64,000 nt of DNA, taken from JAJAZB01 sp965249815. GTDB taxonomy: Bacteria; Bacteroidota; Bacteroidia; Cytophagales; Spirosomataceae. A program made the position numbers and the translations under genes. Below are positions 34,525 to 44,748 of the stretch, one piece after another. Each line of letters opens with the position of its first letter. Position 1 is the stretch's first letter. The notes beneath the pieces are model-generated. The model saw only the letters and a program-made list of their open reading frames with translations. It made no database searches and was not told the DNA's origin. The stretch is from NCBI GenBank assembly GCA_965249815.1, contig CBDFMV010000003.1, positions 3,658,001 to 3,722,000 on the forward strand, in the 5' to 3' direction.

Positions 34525-34972
34525 ACTTCAGAATTTGGGAAGTGTGGTTTTTCGTGTCTACTTTTTCAATGATGTCGGCAATGACGCCGTTCTCGTCGAT
34601 GACGAAGGTTTTGCGGAGCGTGCCCATGTAGGTACGGCCGTACATGTTCTTTTCGCCCCACACGCCGTAGGCATTGACGAGTTTCTGGTCGGTGTCGGCC
34701 AGGAGTGGGAAAGGCAGATCGAACTTTTTGATAAATTTCTGGTGCGATCGTTCATCGTCCACGCTCACGCCCAGCACGGCGTAACCCTGGGCCAGAAAGC
34801 GGTCGTAATTGTCGCGCAGGTCGCAGGCTTCGGCGGTGCAGCCGGGCGTGTCGTCTTTCGGGTAAAAATAAAGGACGAGTTTTTTACCCTGCAAATCGCT
34901 GAGGCGCACGGGGTTGCCGTCCTGGTCGGTGGACTCGAAGGCCGGGGCGGGGTCGCCGATTTTTAACGTCAT
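34523..34972 (-). CDS. bcp: Thioredoxin-dependent thiol peroxidase (Bcp/PrxQ type)
   Basis: 149 residues. The AhpC/TSA fold contains FYPKDDTPGCTAEACDLRD with peroxidatic Cys45 and a resolving Cys50 five residues later, the classic atypical two-Cys PrxQ arrangement. It reduces hydroperoxides with electrons from thioredoxin in the cytosol. Seventeen bases after the M23 gene on the same strand, probably co-transcribed. Confidence 0.94.
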   Translation of the reverse strand: MTLKIGDPAPAFESTDQDGNPVRLSDLQGKKLVLYFYPKDDTPGCTAEACDLRDNYDRFLAQGYAVLGVSVDDERSHQKFIKKFDLPFPLLADTDQKLVNAYGVWGEKNMYGRTYMGTLRKTFVIDENGVIADIIEKVDTKNHTSQILK

Positions 34973-34989
34973 GAGGGGCTGGGATTGGG

Positions 34990-36951
34990 TCAGTGCTTTT
35001 TCCGCTTCGCCTTCACCACTTTGCGCGGCGGCCTGGGGGCCGGGAATGGCACGCTGAAATCGCCGCTAAAAATAGCGGTATTCCCCGAATTGTCGCGTAC
35101 GTCGAGGTGGATTGGCCCCTGAAACACCGTTGCCGAATCGCGTTTCTCCGACCAGAGCAACCCGGTTTTGTAATCGTAATTCATCAGCACCCACTGGCTG
35201 TCCACGGTGGCGCGGAAGGTTTGCACGCCCGACCAGTCGTCGGTGATTTGAAAGCGCAGTTCCCGCTCGTTTTTGCGCACGAGCCGAATCGTCGGGGCTG
35301 TGGTGTCGGATTTCACAGCGAAAGAACCCAGTTCGTATGCGCTGAAGGTCAGGGTATTGCCTTGCCATTTCCCGCCCGCGTACCGCTCCGTGAACCCGTC
35401 GGACGCGTAGGCCGCTGCGTGCGCGCGGAGCGAGTCGGGCAGGGTAGGCGTGAGGCTGATGTGGAGCGCTTCGCGAAACGGGACCCCCACCGGTCCAAAT
35501 TGCATGGCGCCCGTGGGAGTGGTTGAGGCCGTCAGGTAGAGGGTGTCGTACAGCGCTCGCGGCCCCGCTTCGATTCGCCAGCCCGGCCCGCTGGCGACCT
35601 GGGTTTTTCCCGGAATAAATGTTTTCTGAAACGGCAACCGCTGGCCGGTACCGTCCACGCTGACCGAATCGGGCAGGCCGCGCCGCAAATCGTAGAGGTA
35701 CACGGCCTGGTTGCCCGGCTGGTAAGCGGGCACGAGGGTTTGGGTTTTGCCCCTGGGCAACCGCAGGGTCGCGGGCGAGGCGGCGGTTCGTGGGTTGAGC
35801 GCCTTCACCACCAGTGTGTTTTCTTCGACCGACCAACTGAGCGTTGTGGGCAACAGGCTGGCGCTGAGTGGCAGGGTGTTCAGGAGCGAATCCACCGACG
35901 GGAGCGTCGCATCGTTTTTCATCCAAAAACTGACCGAAGTTTTGTTCTGGAAACTGTCCCACACAGTCACGGTCACCTGATGAACGCCGCTGGCCGGAAC
36001 GCGGATGCGGCCCCGCGTGGGCGTGGGTTTGTAAATCGGCAGGCGGTCGTTGCCGTCGGCGACGTAGCAGCGCTGAAACCGCTGGCCCGTCAGGCGGGCA
36101 GTGGCGTAATCGGTGTGGACGTTGAGGTCGCGGGTGAAGTCGTTGGGCAGGGTTTCGAGGCAGTGAAAGTAGGTTTCCTGCCCGTCCACGAACACCTCGA
36201 CGCAACTCAGGCCGTTCTGGTTCGGGGTGCCGTTGGCGCGATCGTAGGCCAGGATTTCCAGCCCCAGTTCGCCCGTGGCGGTGAGCGTGTCGGGCAGGCT
36301 GGTTTGCCCGTCGAGGATCCACTCCCGGCGCTCAAAAGCCCCGCCGAGGCGCGAACCAATGCCCAGCGGGCGCAGGGCCAGGGCCTCGATGACGGGCGGC
36401 GCGGTGTCTTCGATTTCGGGGAAACGAAACCGCTGCGGGTCCACGAGCAGGCCGCGCTCGTCGCGGATTTCAAAGTGCAGGTGCGGCCCCGTCGAGCCGC
36501 CCGAATTGCCCGACAGGCCGAGCACCTCGCCCACCGCAACGGGCAGGTCGGTCGGGCGGGGGGTGACGTCGGCCTCGAACGACTCCGCCCGGTACTGCCG
36601 CTCACGAACGTAGGTGCCAATCCGTTCGCTGAAGCGTTGCAGGTGGGCGTACACGGTGACGTAACCGTTGGAGTGCGTGACGAACACCACGTTACCGTAG
36701 CCACCCGCGCTCACCATCACCCGCGACACGTAGCCGCCCGCCGCCGCCTGCACGGGCAGGCCTTCGCGCCAAGCCGTTTTTACGTCGATGCCCGCGTGGA
36801 AGTGGTTAGGCCGTAGTTCGGCGAAACTGCCCGCCAGGGACGCCCGCTGACCGGGCTGGAGCGGAAACCGGAAGTAGCCTGGTTTCGGTGCCTGGGCGAG
36901 GGAAAGGACCGGGAGCAGCACGAGCGCGAGAAGAGAAAAAAGTGGCCTCAT
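34990..36951 (-). CDS. M23 family (LytM-type) metallopeptidase, exported
   Basis: 653 residues from the ATG at 36951; the earlier open frame only covers the FAH gene's 3' part. Signal peptide to about SLAQ. The LytM domain lies at the N-terminus: HFHAGIDV supplies His and Asp (52 and 56), YAHLQ His103 and GPHLHFEI the HxH pair (157, 159). About 480 further residues form Ig-like or beta-rich domains. Peptidoglycan endopeptidase activity is expected; all four key residues are present. Sits between the FAH and bcp genes. Confidence 0.9.
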   Translation of the reverse strand: MRPLFSLLALVLLPVLSLAQAPKPGYFRFPLQPGQRASLAGSFAELRPNHFHAGIDVKTAWREGLPVQAAAGGYVSRVMVSAGGYGNVVFVTHSNGYVTVYAHLQRFSERIGTYVRERQYRAESFEADVTPRPTDLPVAVGEVLGLSGNSGGSTGPHLHFEIRDERGLLVDPQRFRFPEIEDTAPPVIEALALRPLGIGSRLGGAFERREWILDGQTSLPDTLTATGELGLEILAYDRANGTPNQNGLSCVEVFVDGQETYFHCLETLPNDFTRDLNVHTDYATARLTGQRFQRCYVADGNDRLPIYKPTPTRGRIRVPASGVHQVTVTVWDSFQNKTSVSFWMKNDATLPSVDSLLNTLPLSASLLPTTLSWSVEENTLVVKALNPRTAASPATLRLPRGKTQTLVPAYQPGNQAVYLYDLRRGLPDSVSVDGTGQRLPFQKTFIPGKTQVASGPGWRIEAGPRALYDTLYLTASTTPTGAMQFGPVGVPFREALHISLTPTLPDSLRAHAAAYASDGFTERYAGGKWQGNTLTFSAYELGSFAVKSDTTAPTIRLVRKNERELRFQITDDWSGVQTFRATVDSQWVLMNYDYKTGLLWSEKRDSATVFQGPIHLDVRDNSGNTAIFSGDFSVPFPAPRPPRKVVKAKRKKH

Positions 36952-36976
36952 CCCGGTTTCCAGCCAGCCTAAAAAC

Positions 36977-37588
36977 TTACTTAACCTCAAGTTCGAGCAG
37001 GGTTTTTTCTTGTAGAAACGCCTCCAGTTTGTCGCCGACGCGCACCGGGCCGACGCCCGCCGGGGTGCCGGTGAAAAGCAAATCGCCGGGGCGAAGCGTG
37101 AAGTAGCGGGAGAGAAAGGCGATTTGTTCGTCAAAATTCCAGAGCATCATTGCCGTATTGCCGCGCTGGCGTTCTTCGCCGTTGATGCGCAGGCCGAAGG
37201 TCAGGTTTTGCAAATCGGCAAAATCGCTTTTGGGCACGAAGCCCGACGTGGGGCCGGAGCCGTCGAAGCCTTTGGCCAAATCCCAGGGCAGGCCTTTGGC
37301 CTTGAGGCGGCTCTGCACGTCGCGGGCGGTGAAGTCGATGCCGACGGCCAGCTCGCGGTAATAATTGGGCGCAAACCGGGCTTCAATGTTTTTGCCCAAT
37401 TTGCTGATTTTCAGCACAATTTCTACTTCGTGGTGGACGTCCTGCGAAAAATCGGGGTAGTAAAATGCCTGGCCGGGGCGAATGAGCGCCGTGTCGGGTT
37501 TGGTGAAAATGACGGGTTCCGACGGGCGCTCGTTTTTCAATTCCTCGATGTGTTCAGCGTAGTTGCGACCAATGCAGAAAATGCGCAT
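36977..37588 (-). CDS. Fumarylacetoacetate hydrolase family protein
   Basis: 203 residues from the ATG at 37588 (MRIFCIGRNYAEHIEEL, the usual family N-terminus). Metal ligands sit in HHEVEIVLKI (Glu, Glu), and the conserved GIDFTARDVQ and TGTPAGVGPV stretches are present. Short members of this family are acylpyruvate hydrolases or oxaloacetate decarboxylases, acting in the cytosol. Twenty-five bases upstream of the M23 gene, on the same strand. Confidence 0.9.
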   Translation of the reverse strand: MRIFCIGRNYAEHIEELKNERPSEPVIFTKPDTALIRPGQAFYYPDFSQDVHHEVEIVLKISKLGKNIEARFAPNYYRELAVGIDFTARDVQSRLKAKGLPWDLAKGFDGSGPTSGFVPKSDFADLQNLTFGLRINGEERQRGNTAMMLWNFDEQIAFLSRYFTLRPGDLLFTGTPAGVGPVRVGDKLEAFLQEKTLLELEVK

Positions 37589-37790
37589 GGAATGATTTTT
37601 TTTGTTGGTCAGCCTGTGCCACGGGTAAGACTGCCGCCGGAGTTTCATCGGACCGTCTTGCCCGTGGCATGCCTGTGTAAGGCCGCAAAACTAAGCCGCA
37701 AATGGCGTTGCTAACAGTTTTTAACGTTTTTGCGACACTATTTTTTGGCCCAATCCTTTTTACAATTTCAAGTTTAAACCTGATTTCCCC

Positions 37791-38648
37791 ATGAAAAAAG
37801 TCGTGCTGGCCTCGCTGACCGTCGTCGTAACGATGATTGCGTGCAGCCGGGTGCCCATTTCCAACCGCAACCAACTGTTGCTCGTTTCCGACCAGGAACT
37901 CAACGCCCAGGCGCTGGTGAGTTACAAACAATTTCTCGACACCAACCGGGTGGTCTCGGTGAGCAATTCGGGTACTCAGATGGTGCGCCGCGTGGGTGAG
38001 CGCATTGCCCGGGCTGCTACGCAGTATTTTCAAAGCGTGAATCGCCCGGAGTACCTCAACGGCTTCAACTGGGAGTACAACCTGGTGGAAAACAAGCAGG
38101 TCAACGCCTGGTGCATGCCCGGCGGCAAAGTGGTGGTGTACACGGGTATTCTGCCCGTGACGCAAAACGAAGCGGGTCTGGCCACGGTACTCGGCCACGA
38201 AATTTCGCACGCGATTGCCAAACACGGGGCCGAACGGATGAGCCAGGGGATGCTGGCGCAGGGTCTGCTGGCGGCCGGGCAGGTGGGCCTGGGGCTGGCG
38301 ATGTCGGGCAAACGCAATGAAACCCAGAACTTGTGGAACCAGGTGTACGGCCTCGCCGCACCGATTGGCGCGCAGGTGGCGTTGCTGAAGTACGGCCGCG
38401 ACCAGGAATCGGAAGCCGACCACCTCGGCGTGATTTTCATGGCGATGGCGGGTTACAACCCCGACGAGGCCGTGACGTTCTGGAGCCGGATGGCCCAGGC
38501 CAGCGCCAACAGCCAAAAGCCTCCCCAGTTTCTCTCGACGCACCCGTCGGATGAGAAACGCATTGCCGATCTGAAACGGCTGATGCCCGAAGCCCGGAAG
38601 TACTACACCCGCAGCCAGGGTGGCCGGGTTGGGTCGGCGGGGAATTGA
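37791..38648 (+). CDS. M48 family zinc metallopeptidase, lipoprotein
   Basis: 285 residues. Lipobox TMIAC (Cys18). The zinc motif HEISH is at 136-140, and the third ligand is in QESEADHLGV. The WCMPGGKVVVYTGIL stretch before it matches the BepA/LoiP-like periplasmic group, which handles quality control of outer-membrane proteins. Lipid anchoring makes a membrane-bound periplasmic protease likely. Monocistronic; a strong terminator follows. Confidence 0.92.
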   Translation: MKKVVLASLTVVVTMIACSRVPISNRNQLLLVSDQELNAQALVSYKQFLDTNRVVSVSNSGTQMVRRVGERIARAATQYFQSVNRPEYLNGFNWEYNLVENKQVNAWCMPGGKVVVYTGILPVTQNEAGLATVLGHEISHAIAKHGAERMSQGMLAQGLLAAGQVGLGLAMSGKRNETQNLWNQVYGLAAPIGAQVALLKYGRDQESEADHLGVIFMAMAGYNPDEAVTFWSRMAQASANSQKPPQFLSTHPSDEKRIADLKRLMPEARKYYTRSQGGRVGSAGN

Positions 38649-38691
38649 CGGCCTGAACCGCCGCCTGACGCGGTTTCAGTTGACTTCATTG

Positions 38692-38739
38692 AAAAAGAGA
38701 AAGCCCCGGCGAATCATTGCCGGGGCTTTCTCTTTTTTT
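38692..38739. terminator. Strong bidirectional terminator
   Basis: AAAAAGAGAAAGCCCCGGC, eight bases, GCCGGGGCTTTCTCTTTTT: 19-bp perfect arms between the M48 gene and the convergent sucC gene, with T runs on both strands. Confidence 0.88.
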
Positions 38740-38780
38740 GCGAAATCGGAAAATCTGCCAAGATCCGCAGGCCAAATGCT

Positions 38781-39983
<1,203 letters not shown>

Positions 39984-40050
39984 GGAGTCGTTTGGGTAGG
40001 TGACTGATTTTTCGGGTGCCAAATTAGGGATAGTTGCTGACTTTGCGGCA

Positions 40051-40144
40051 GTTTTTAAGCGCAAGGACGCAAAGCAGGCGCGAAGGCCGCAAACCATTTT
40101 TGCGCTCCTTGCGTAAAATCTTTGCGTTCTTTGCGGTTAAAACG
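40051..40144. repeat. Word repeat of GCGCAAGGACGCAAAG type between sucC and the ABC gene
   Basis: TTTTTAAGCGCAAGGACGCAAAG faces CTTTGCGTTCTTTGCGGTTAAAA across about 45 bases, with a second inner pair around GCGCTCCTTGCG. Unlike the other palindromes it lies between divergent genes. The style matches repeats seen in many Bacteroidota intergenic regions. Confidence 0.65.
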
Positions 40145-40156
40145 CCCCTGTCCGAA

Positions 40157-40822
40157 ATGATCAAAGCCACCCAACTCACCCGCGCCTACGGCGATTTGCA
40201 GGTTCTGAAAGGCATCGACCTCCACATCGGGGCGGGCGAAATCGTTTCGATTGTGGGGGCATCGGGGGCGGGGAAAAGTACGCTGCTGCACATCCTGGGC
40301 ACCCTCGACCGGCCCGACGGCGGGCAGGTGTTCATCGACAACCAGGAAGTGACCAAGCTGACTACCAAATCGTTGGCGCAGTTTCGCAACCGGCGCATCG
40401 GGTTTATTTTCCAGTTTCACAACCTGCTGGCCGAATTTACGGCCCTCGAAAACGTGTGCATGCCGGCCTGGATTGGCAACCACGCCGACGAGCGCGCCGT
40501 GCGCCAGCGGGCCACCGACCTGCTCACGCGCCTCGGCCTCGGCGACCGGCTGAACCACCTGCCGTCGGAACTTTCGGGCGGCGAACAGCAGCGCACCGCC
40601 GTGGCGCGGGCGCTCGTCAACCAGCCCGCCGTGGTGTTTGCCGACGAACCGAGCGGCAACCTCGATTCGGCCAACGCCCAGGAATTGCACCGGCTGTTTT
40701 TCAACCTCCGCGACGAGTTGGGCCAGACGTTCGTCATCGTTACGCACAACGACGAACTCGCCCGGATGGCCGACCGCCGCCTTGAAATGCGCGACGGGCG
40801 CATCGTGGCCGAAGTGGCCTGA
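40157..40822 (+). CDS. ABC transporter ATP-binding protein, LolD/MacB-like
   Basis: 221 residues from the ATG at 40157 (MIKATQLTRAYGDLQVLKGI). Walker A GASGAGKST, Q-loop in FIFQFHNLLAEFTALENV, signature LSGGEQQR, Walker B VVFADEPSGNLDS and the His switch in VITHND are all present. The QFHNLLAEFTA stretch is typical of the LolD branch, which works with LolC/E to move lipoproteins to the outer membrane. No permease gene is adjacent, so the partner must lie elsewhere; a MacB-type exporter is the alternative. Confidence 0.9.
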   Translation: MIKATQLTRAYGDLQVLKGIDLHIGAGEIVSIVGASGAGKSTLLHILGTLDRPDGGQVFIDNQEVTKLTTKSLAQFRNRRIGFIFQFHNLLAEFTALENVCMPAWIGNHADERAVRQRATDLLTRLGLGDRLNHLPSELSGGEQQRTAVARALVNQPAVVFADEPSGNLDSANAQELHRLFFNLRDELGQTFVIVTHNDELARMADRRLEMRDGRIVAEVA

Positions 40823-40902
40823 GGCGGTTGGTTGCGGTGCCATACCCACAAAATCAATCAGGGGGTGGGTTAAGAGCCTATCCGGAAATTCACGATACCG
40901 TC

Positions 40903-40997
40903 GCCTCAACTACCCCCAACCCCCTGAAGGGGGCTTTCCTGCCTGCAATTTCATCCGTGAAAAAAGCCCCCTTCAGGGGGTTGGGGGTAGTTGAGGC
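40903..40997. repeat. Perfect 35-bp-arm inverted repeat (GCCTCAACTACCCCC...)
   Basis: The arms (40903-40937 and 40963-40997) are exact reverse complements around a 25-base loop. Each arm also contains an inner ACCCCCTGAAGGGGG palindrome. It lies eight bases before the stop of the M14 gene and 80 bases after the LolD-like stop, between convergent genes, where it could end both transcripts. This repeat type is, from memory, frequent in Bacteroidota. Confidence 0.88.
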
Positions 40998-41004
40998 TCT
41001 GAAA

Positions 41005-42747
41005 TCAGGGCAACCTGAACACCGGCAGCCGCAGGTGCTCCGGTTCGTACCACGGCGAGCGCCGGTAAACAAAATCAAGTTGCGCCCGGCTATTTTTGGC
41101 AAACGCCGGGTCGGCGGCGCGTTTTTCCTCCAATTCACGCCGAAGTTCGGGATGTTCCGCTAAAAATTTCGCCGCGAGGTCTTCAAACACGTAGTCGGAA
41201 TACCCTTCTTTTTGCTGCAAAATCGGGTCGAAAAAATTCCAGGCGAAAAACGAATCCGGTCCGGCGGGTTCGAGCATTTCGACGAGGTAGCGGTCGGTTG
41301 CCTGACCGGTTGGAATCAGGAAATCGCCTTTCCGGAATGCGACACGCTGGCGGGTTACGCTGGTTTTTACGTCGAAGTTGAAGTGGTGCCCTTCGTAAGG
41401 GCGGGGGCTGCTTTTGTAGTCGTCGATGCGGGTCACGTCCACCAGCAGCGTGGTGTCGGCGGGCAGCGGGCGCATCGCCGCGCCGTTGAGTTTCAGCAGT
41501 TCGATCACGCTCCACCAGCCCTGCGGGATGAGGTAGGCGGCAGGTTTTTTCACCCAATTTTGCGGCGTGAAGTAGGTGAAATAGCGGATTTCTTTCTCGT
41601 AAGGCTTGTCCCGATCGTAGTACAGCCGCGGCAAACCCGACACCGCGCTGGGTTTATAGCCAGCGTCGTACCCCCGGAACGGCACCCGGTCGAAGCGGGT
41701 CGTGTCGGGTTTCCAGGAAAGGGCGAAATCGGTCTGCTTTTTCACGGCCTCCCGCGCCCGCTGCCGCACGGCGCGGAGTTGCGCGCCGTTTTTTTCGGCA
41801 AAATCCAGAAACGTCCGCAGCAATTGATACGTAGCCTCCACGCGCTGGGCGTAGGGCTTGAGCATGTGGGTTTCGGGCATGAAGCCGATGGTCTGGAATA
41901 GCGCCGCGTAGCCGGTCGAATAGCGGGGCGTGTCCGGAAATCCCAGCAGGCCCCCGGCGGCGATGTCCGGGCCGAAATGCTCAACGTAGGGCGTCATCGG
42001 GAAGGCTTTGCGGGCCATGTCGGCGTACAGAAACGGGCTGAGCACGTCGTGGAGGTACGCGCCCAGTTCGCCACCGAGTTTGTCGTGCTGGGTGGCGATG
42101 AGCGTCATCACGTGCTGGTAATCGGCCCCGTTGCTGACGTGGTTGTCGACGAACAAATCCGGATCGACGAGGTGGAAGATCCGGGCGAACGAGCGGGCGT
42201 TGCGGGTGTCGCTTTTCACGAAATCCCGGTTCAAATCGTAGTTGCGGGCGTTAGCCCGAAAACCCGCTTCTTTCGGCCCGTTCTGGTTCACCCGGCTGGT
42301 GGCGCTGCGGTTGAGGGCACCGCCGATGTTGTAAAACGGAATCACCGCCAACAGCACGTTGTCGGGCAGTCGGAGCCCGTTTTTCCCCAGCGCCAAATCG
42401 CGCAGTAGGCGCAGGTTAGCGTCCACGCCGTCGGGTTCGCCGGGGTGAATGCCGTTGTTGATCAGCACGATGCACTTGCCTTTCGCCCGCTGGCGCGGCA
42501 GATCGAAATCGCGGTCGTTGTTCATCAGCAGCAGGTGCAGCGGTTCGCCGGAATCGGTCGGCCCCATCGTCCGCATCTGAATCTGCGGAAAACGGGCATC
42601 CAGCGCCTTGAATTCCTGAATGCCCTGCCAGTAGGTCGGCGTTTCGGTGCCGTGGGTTAGCTCGAAATGGGTTTTAAAATCCTGAGCTTGTGCGGTGAGG
42701 ATTCCAAAATAAAAGCAGCAGAACCGAAGCAGGATGGAGCGTACCAT
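41005..42747 (-). CDS. M14 family zinc carboxypeptidase, exported
   Basis: 580 residues from the ATG at 42747; an in-frame TTG nine bases upstream is less likely. Signal peptide to about AQAQ. The zinc HxxE motif is in NNGIHPGEPDG (about His101, Glu104); the third ligand is likely the histidine of LFVDNHVSNG. NARNYDLNRDF is a conserved substrate-binding stretch. It is longer than classical M14 enzymes because of a C-terminal extension of about 250 residues. Probably a periplasmic peptidase. Confidence 0.88.
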   Translation of the reverse strand: MVRSILLRFCCFYFGILTAQAQDFKTHFELTHGTETPTYWQGIQEFKALDARFPQIQMRTMGPTDSGEPLHLLLMNNDRDFDLPRQRAKGKCIVLINNGIHPGEPDGVDANLRLLRDLALGKNGLRLPDNVLLAVIPFYNIGGALNRSATSRVNQNGPKEAGFRANARNYDLNRDFVKSDTRNARSFARIFHLVDPDLFVDNHVSNGADYQHVMTLIATQHDKLGGELGAYLHDVLSPFLYADMARKAFPMTPYVEHFGPDIAAGGLLGFPDTPRYSTGYAALFQTIGFMPETHMLKPYAQRVEATYQLLRTFLDFAEKNGAQLRAVRQRAREAVKKQTDFALSWKPDTTRFDRVPFRGYDAGYKPSAVSGLPRLYYDRDKPYEKEIRYFTYFTPQNWVKKPAAYLIPQGWWSVIELLKLNGAAMRPLPADTTLLVDVTRIDDYKSSPRPYEGHHFNFDVKTSVTRQRVAFRKGDFLIPTGQATDRYLVEMLEPAGPDSFFAWNFFDPILQQKEGYSDYVFEDLAAKFLAEHPELRRELEEKRAADPAFAKNSRAQLDFVYRRSPWYEPEHLRLPVFRLP

Positions 42748-42757
42748 GAGAAACAAC

Positions 42758-42790
42758 GCGGCACCCGTTTCGGAATAAAACGGGTGCCGC
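42758..42790 (-). terminator. Terminator hairpin for the 87-residue membrane protein
   Basis: GCGGCACCCGTTT, seven bases, AAACGGGTGCCGC: 13-bp perfect arms, 14 bases beyond the stop of the minus-strand gene at 42804 and just upstream of the M14 gene. It separates the two genes. Confidence 0.7.
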
Positions 42791-42803
42791 AGGGTAGGAG
42801 GAG

Positions 42804-43067
42804 TTATTTTTTTAGCAAAAAACTGGCAAGGCCAACGACCGAGCCGACAATGGCCAGAAACTGAATCAACCCCACCAGATAAATGGCTTTGGTCAACTTG
42901 GTTTCAAGTTCGGCCAGGTCTTGTTTCGTCGCTAAATGTTTTACGTTGCGTTCCACGCTTTTTTCTACTTTGCTTTCAATGTACTCAATCACCGTCTCGG
43001 CTTCCTGGGTTCCGAGTTTGGCTTTTAAAATCTCGTAGGCTTTCAGTTCAAGGTTCGCGGTCGCCAT
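42804..43067 (-). CDS. Small coiled-coil membrane protein (DUF1640-like)
   Basis: 87 residues from the ATG at 43067 (MATANLELKAYEILKAKLG). A charged coiled-coil region (about 20-58, including SKVEKSVERNVKHLATKQDLAELETKL in two parts) is followed by one C-terminal hydrophobic helix (YLVGLIQFLAIVGSVVGLASF) and LLKK. The layout resembles DUF1640/CCDC90-like coiled-coil proteins, anchored by the C-terminus with the coil outside the bilayer. Function unknown. It has its own terminator. Confidence 0.75.
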   Translation of the reverse strand: MATANLELKAYEILKAKLGTQEAETVIEYIESKVEKSVERNVKHLATKQDLAELETKLTKAIYLVGLIQFLAIVGSVVGLASFLLKK

Positions 43068-43151
43068 GGCGTTGGTTTTTACAAGGTTACGGATAAAAAT
43101 GCATTCCGCCAACGAGTGAGGGGGCAATTTTCTGACGCCCAGGCCGTTCGC

Positions 43152-44564
43152 TCAATTCCTTGAACCGCTGGGTGTCAGCGCGTTGGCAAACCGCAACCGC
43201 CCCGCTTTGTTGAAAAACCGCCAGCTCAGTAGCCCCGCCGCCACCATCAGCCCCGCCGTGAGGCCAAGCCAGAGGCCGGTTGCGCCCATGCCAAACTGAA
43301 ACGAAAGCAACGCCCCAACCGGCAGGCCCACGACCCAGTACGCAAACAGCGTCACGGCGGTGGGGACGTTGACGTCGGCCAGCCCGCGCAACAGCCCCAG
43401 GCTCACGGCCTGAATGCCGTCGAACAACTGGAAAAACGCGGCGATGACGAGCAGGCCCACCGCAATCGGAGCCACCTCGGTGTCGCGGATGTACAGCGCC
43501 ACGATGGCCTCGCCCGCCGTCAGGAAAATCACGCCGCACACCGCCATGAACGCGCCGCCCACCAGCAGGGCCGTGGTGCCCGACCGCAGCACCGCCGCCC
43601 GGTCGCGCTGGCCGAGGCCCGCGCCCACGCGGATGCCCCCCGCCGAGGCCACGCCCGTGACCATCATGTACGACACCGACGCGGGATTGATGGCAATCAG
43701 GTGGGCGGCCAGTTGGTTTTCGCCCAGCCAGCCAATCATCACCGCCGCGAACGCGAAGACGGCTATTTCAAAAAAGCCCTGAAAGCCACTGGGAATGCCC
43801 AGTTTCAGGATTTTTACCATCAGGGGGCGCAAATCGAACACCGGCTGGTCGCCGGGCGCGAGGCGGCGGGTGAAGTACGGTTGGAAGCGGGCGTTGAACC
43901 GCAGGTAGGCCCACAACGCCACGGCCATAAACGTGCGGCTCACGAGCGTGGACACGCCCGAGCCGTTGAGGCCCCATTCGGGAAAGCCCCAATTCCCGTA
44001 AATCAAAAAGTAATTGAGCAGCACATTCAGGCCAACCGCCGTCAGGGTGATGTACATGGCGACCTGCGTGTGGCCCAGCCCGTCGCTGAGTTGGCGAAGG
44101 GCCGTGAAGAGAAAAATGGGTACCGTCGAGAGAGTCAGGATGAGCAAAAACGGCACGGCCCGCCGGGCCACTTCCGCCGACTGGCCAAACCACTGAAAAT
44201 TGAAGGCCAGTAGCACCATCACGCCCGCGCAGGCAATGGCCATGAGCAGCGCCACCCGCAATGCCGCCCGGAGCAACCGACTGATTTGCAGGGCGTCGCC
44301 TTCTTCGCTGGCTTTGGAAATGAGCGGAGCCACCACGTACTGGGCGTTGAACCCGAAAATGGCGATGGAAATCCAGACGCTGTTGCCGATGCCCGCGGCG
44401 TCGAGGGCAAACTTGGCGTCGTGGGCCACGTGGCCGACCTGAATCGTGTCGGCCACGCCCATGAGCATGATGCCCAACTGGCCGAAAATAATGGGCAGGG
44501 CCAGTTTCAGCAGCGTGGTGAGTTCAGGGCGATGGAGACGGAAGTGGACAATCGGGTGACGCAT
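43152..44564 (-). CDS. MATE family efflux transporter (NorM-like)
   Basis: 470 residues from the ATG at 44564, chosen because TACCTTTG ends seven bases upstream; the longer frame to 44609 would start before that element. Twelve hydrophobic segments in two halves: LALPIIFGQLGIMLMGVADT, NAQYVVAPLISKASEEGD and, in the second half, GIRVGAGLGQRDRAAVLRSG. It is a Na+ or H+ driven exporter of drugs and metabolites in the inner membrane. Confidence 0.92.
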   Translation of the reverse strand: MRHPIVHFRLHRPELTTLLKLALPIIFGQLGIMLMGVADTIQVGHVAHDAKFALDAAGIGNSVWISIAIFGFNAQYVVAPLISKASEEGDALQISRLLRAALRVALLMAIACAGVMVLLAFNFQWFGQSAEVARRAVPFLLILTLSTVPIFLFTALRQLSDGLGHTQVAMYITLTAVGLNVLLNYFLIYGNWGFPEWGLNGSGVSTLVSRTFMAVALWAYLRFNARFQPYFTRRLAPGDQPVFDLRPLMVKILKLGIPSGFQGFFEIAVFAFAAVMIGWLGENQLAAHLIAINPASVSYMMVTGVASAGGIRVGAGLGQRDRAAVLRSGTTALLVGGAFMAVCGVIFLTAGEAIVALYIRDTEVAPIAVGLLVIAAFFQLFDGIQAVSLGLLRGLADVNVPTAVTLFAYWVVGLPVGALLSFQFGMGATGLWLGLTAGLMVAAGLLSWRFFNKAGRLRFANALTPSGSRN

Positions 44565-44571
44565 GGTGCGG

Positions 44572-44579
44572 CAAAGGTA
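44572..44579 (-). promoter_or_regulatory. -7 promoter element TACCTTTG before the MATE gene
   Basis: Exact TAnnTTTG match seven bases before the ATG, identical in sequence and spacing to the element at 2732-2739. It indicates a near-leaderless mRNA and fixes the MATE start. Confidence 0.55.
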
Positions 44580-44671
44580 GGAATTGGGGGTGGAGGAATT
44601 CGGTGGCAAGGATTGAAGAAACCCCCCGGCCCCTTACTTTTGCACCCTGAATCTTTAATTCTAAATTCCCC

Positions 44672-44743
44672 GGCACCGTAGTTCAATGGATAGAATAGAC
44701 GTTTCCTAAACGTTTGATGCGGGTTCGATTCCCGCCGGAGCCA
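44672..44743 (+). tRNA. tRNA-Arg (anticodon CCT)
   Basis: Cloverleaf: acceptor GGCACCG/CGGAGCC, anticodon stem GACGT/ACGTT with loop TTCCTAA, T arm GCGGG-TTCGATT-CCCGC, discriminator A. Anticodon CCT reads AGG. One acceptor position is an A-A mismatch (base 4 with 69); the 3' half reads CGGAGCC, so an original 5' GGCTCCG is likely. CCA is not encoded in full. 107 bp upstream of it is the MATE start on the other strand. Confidence 0.9.
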
Positions 44744-44748
44744 CATTT

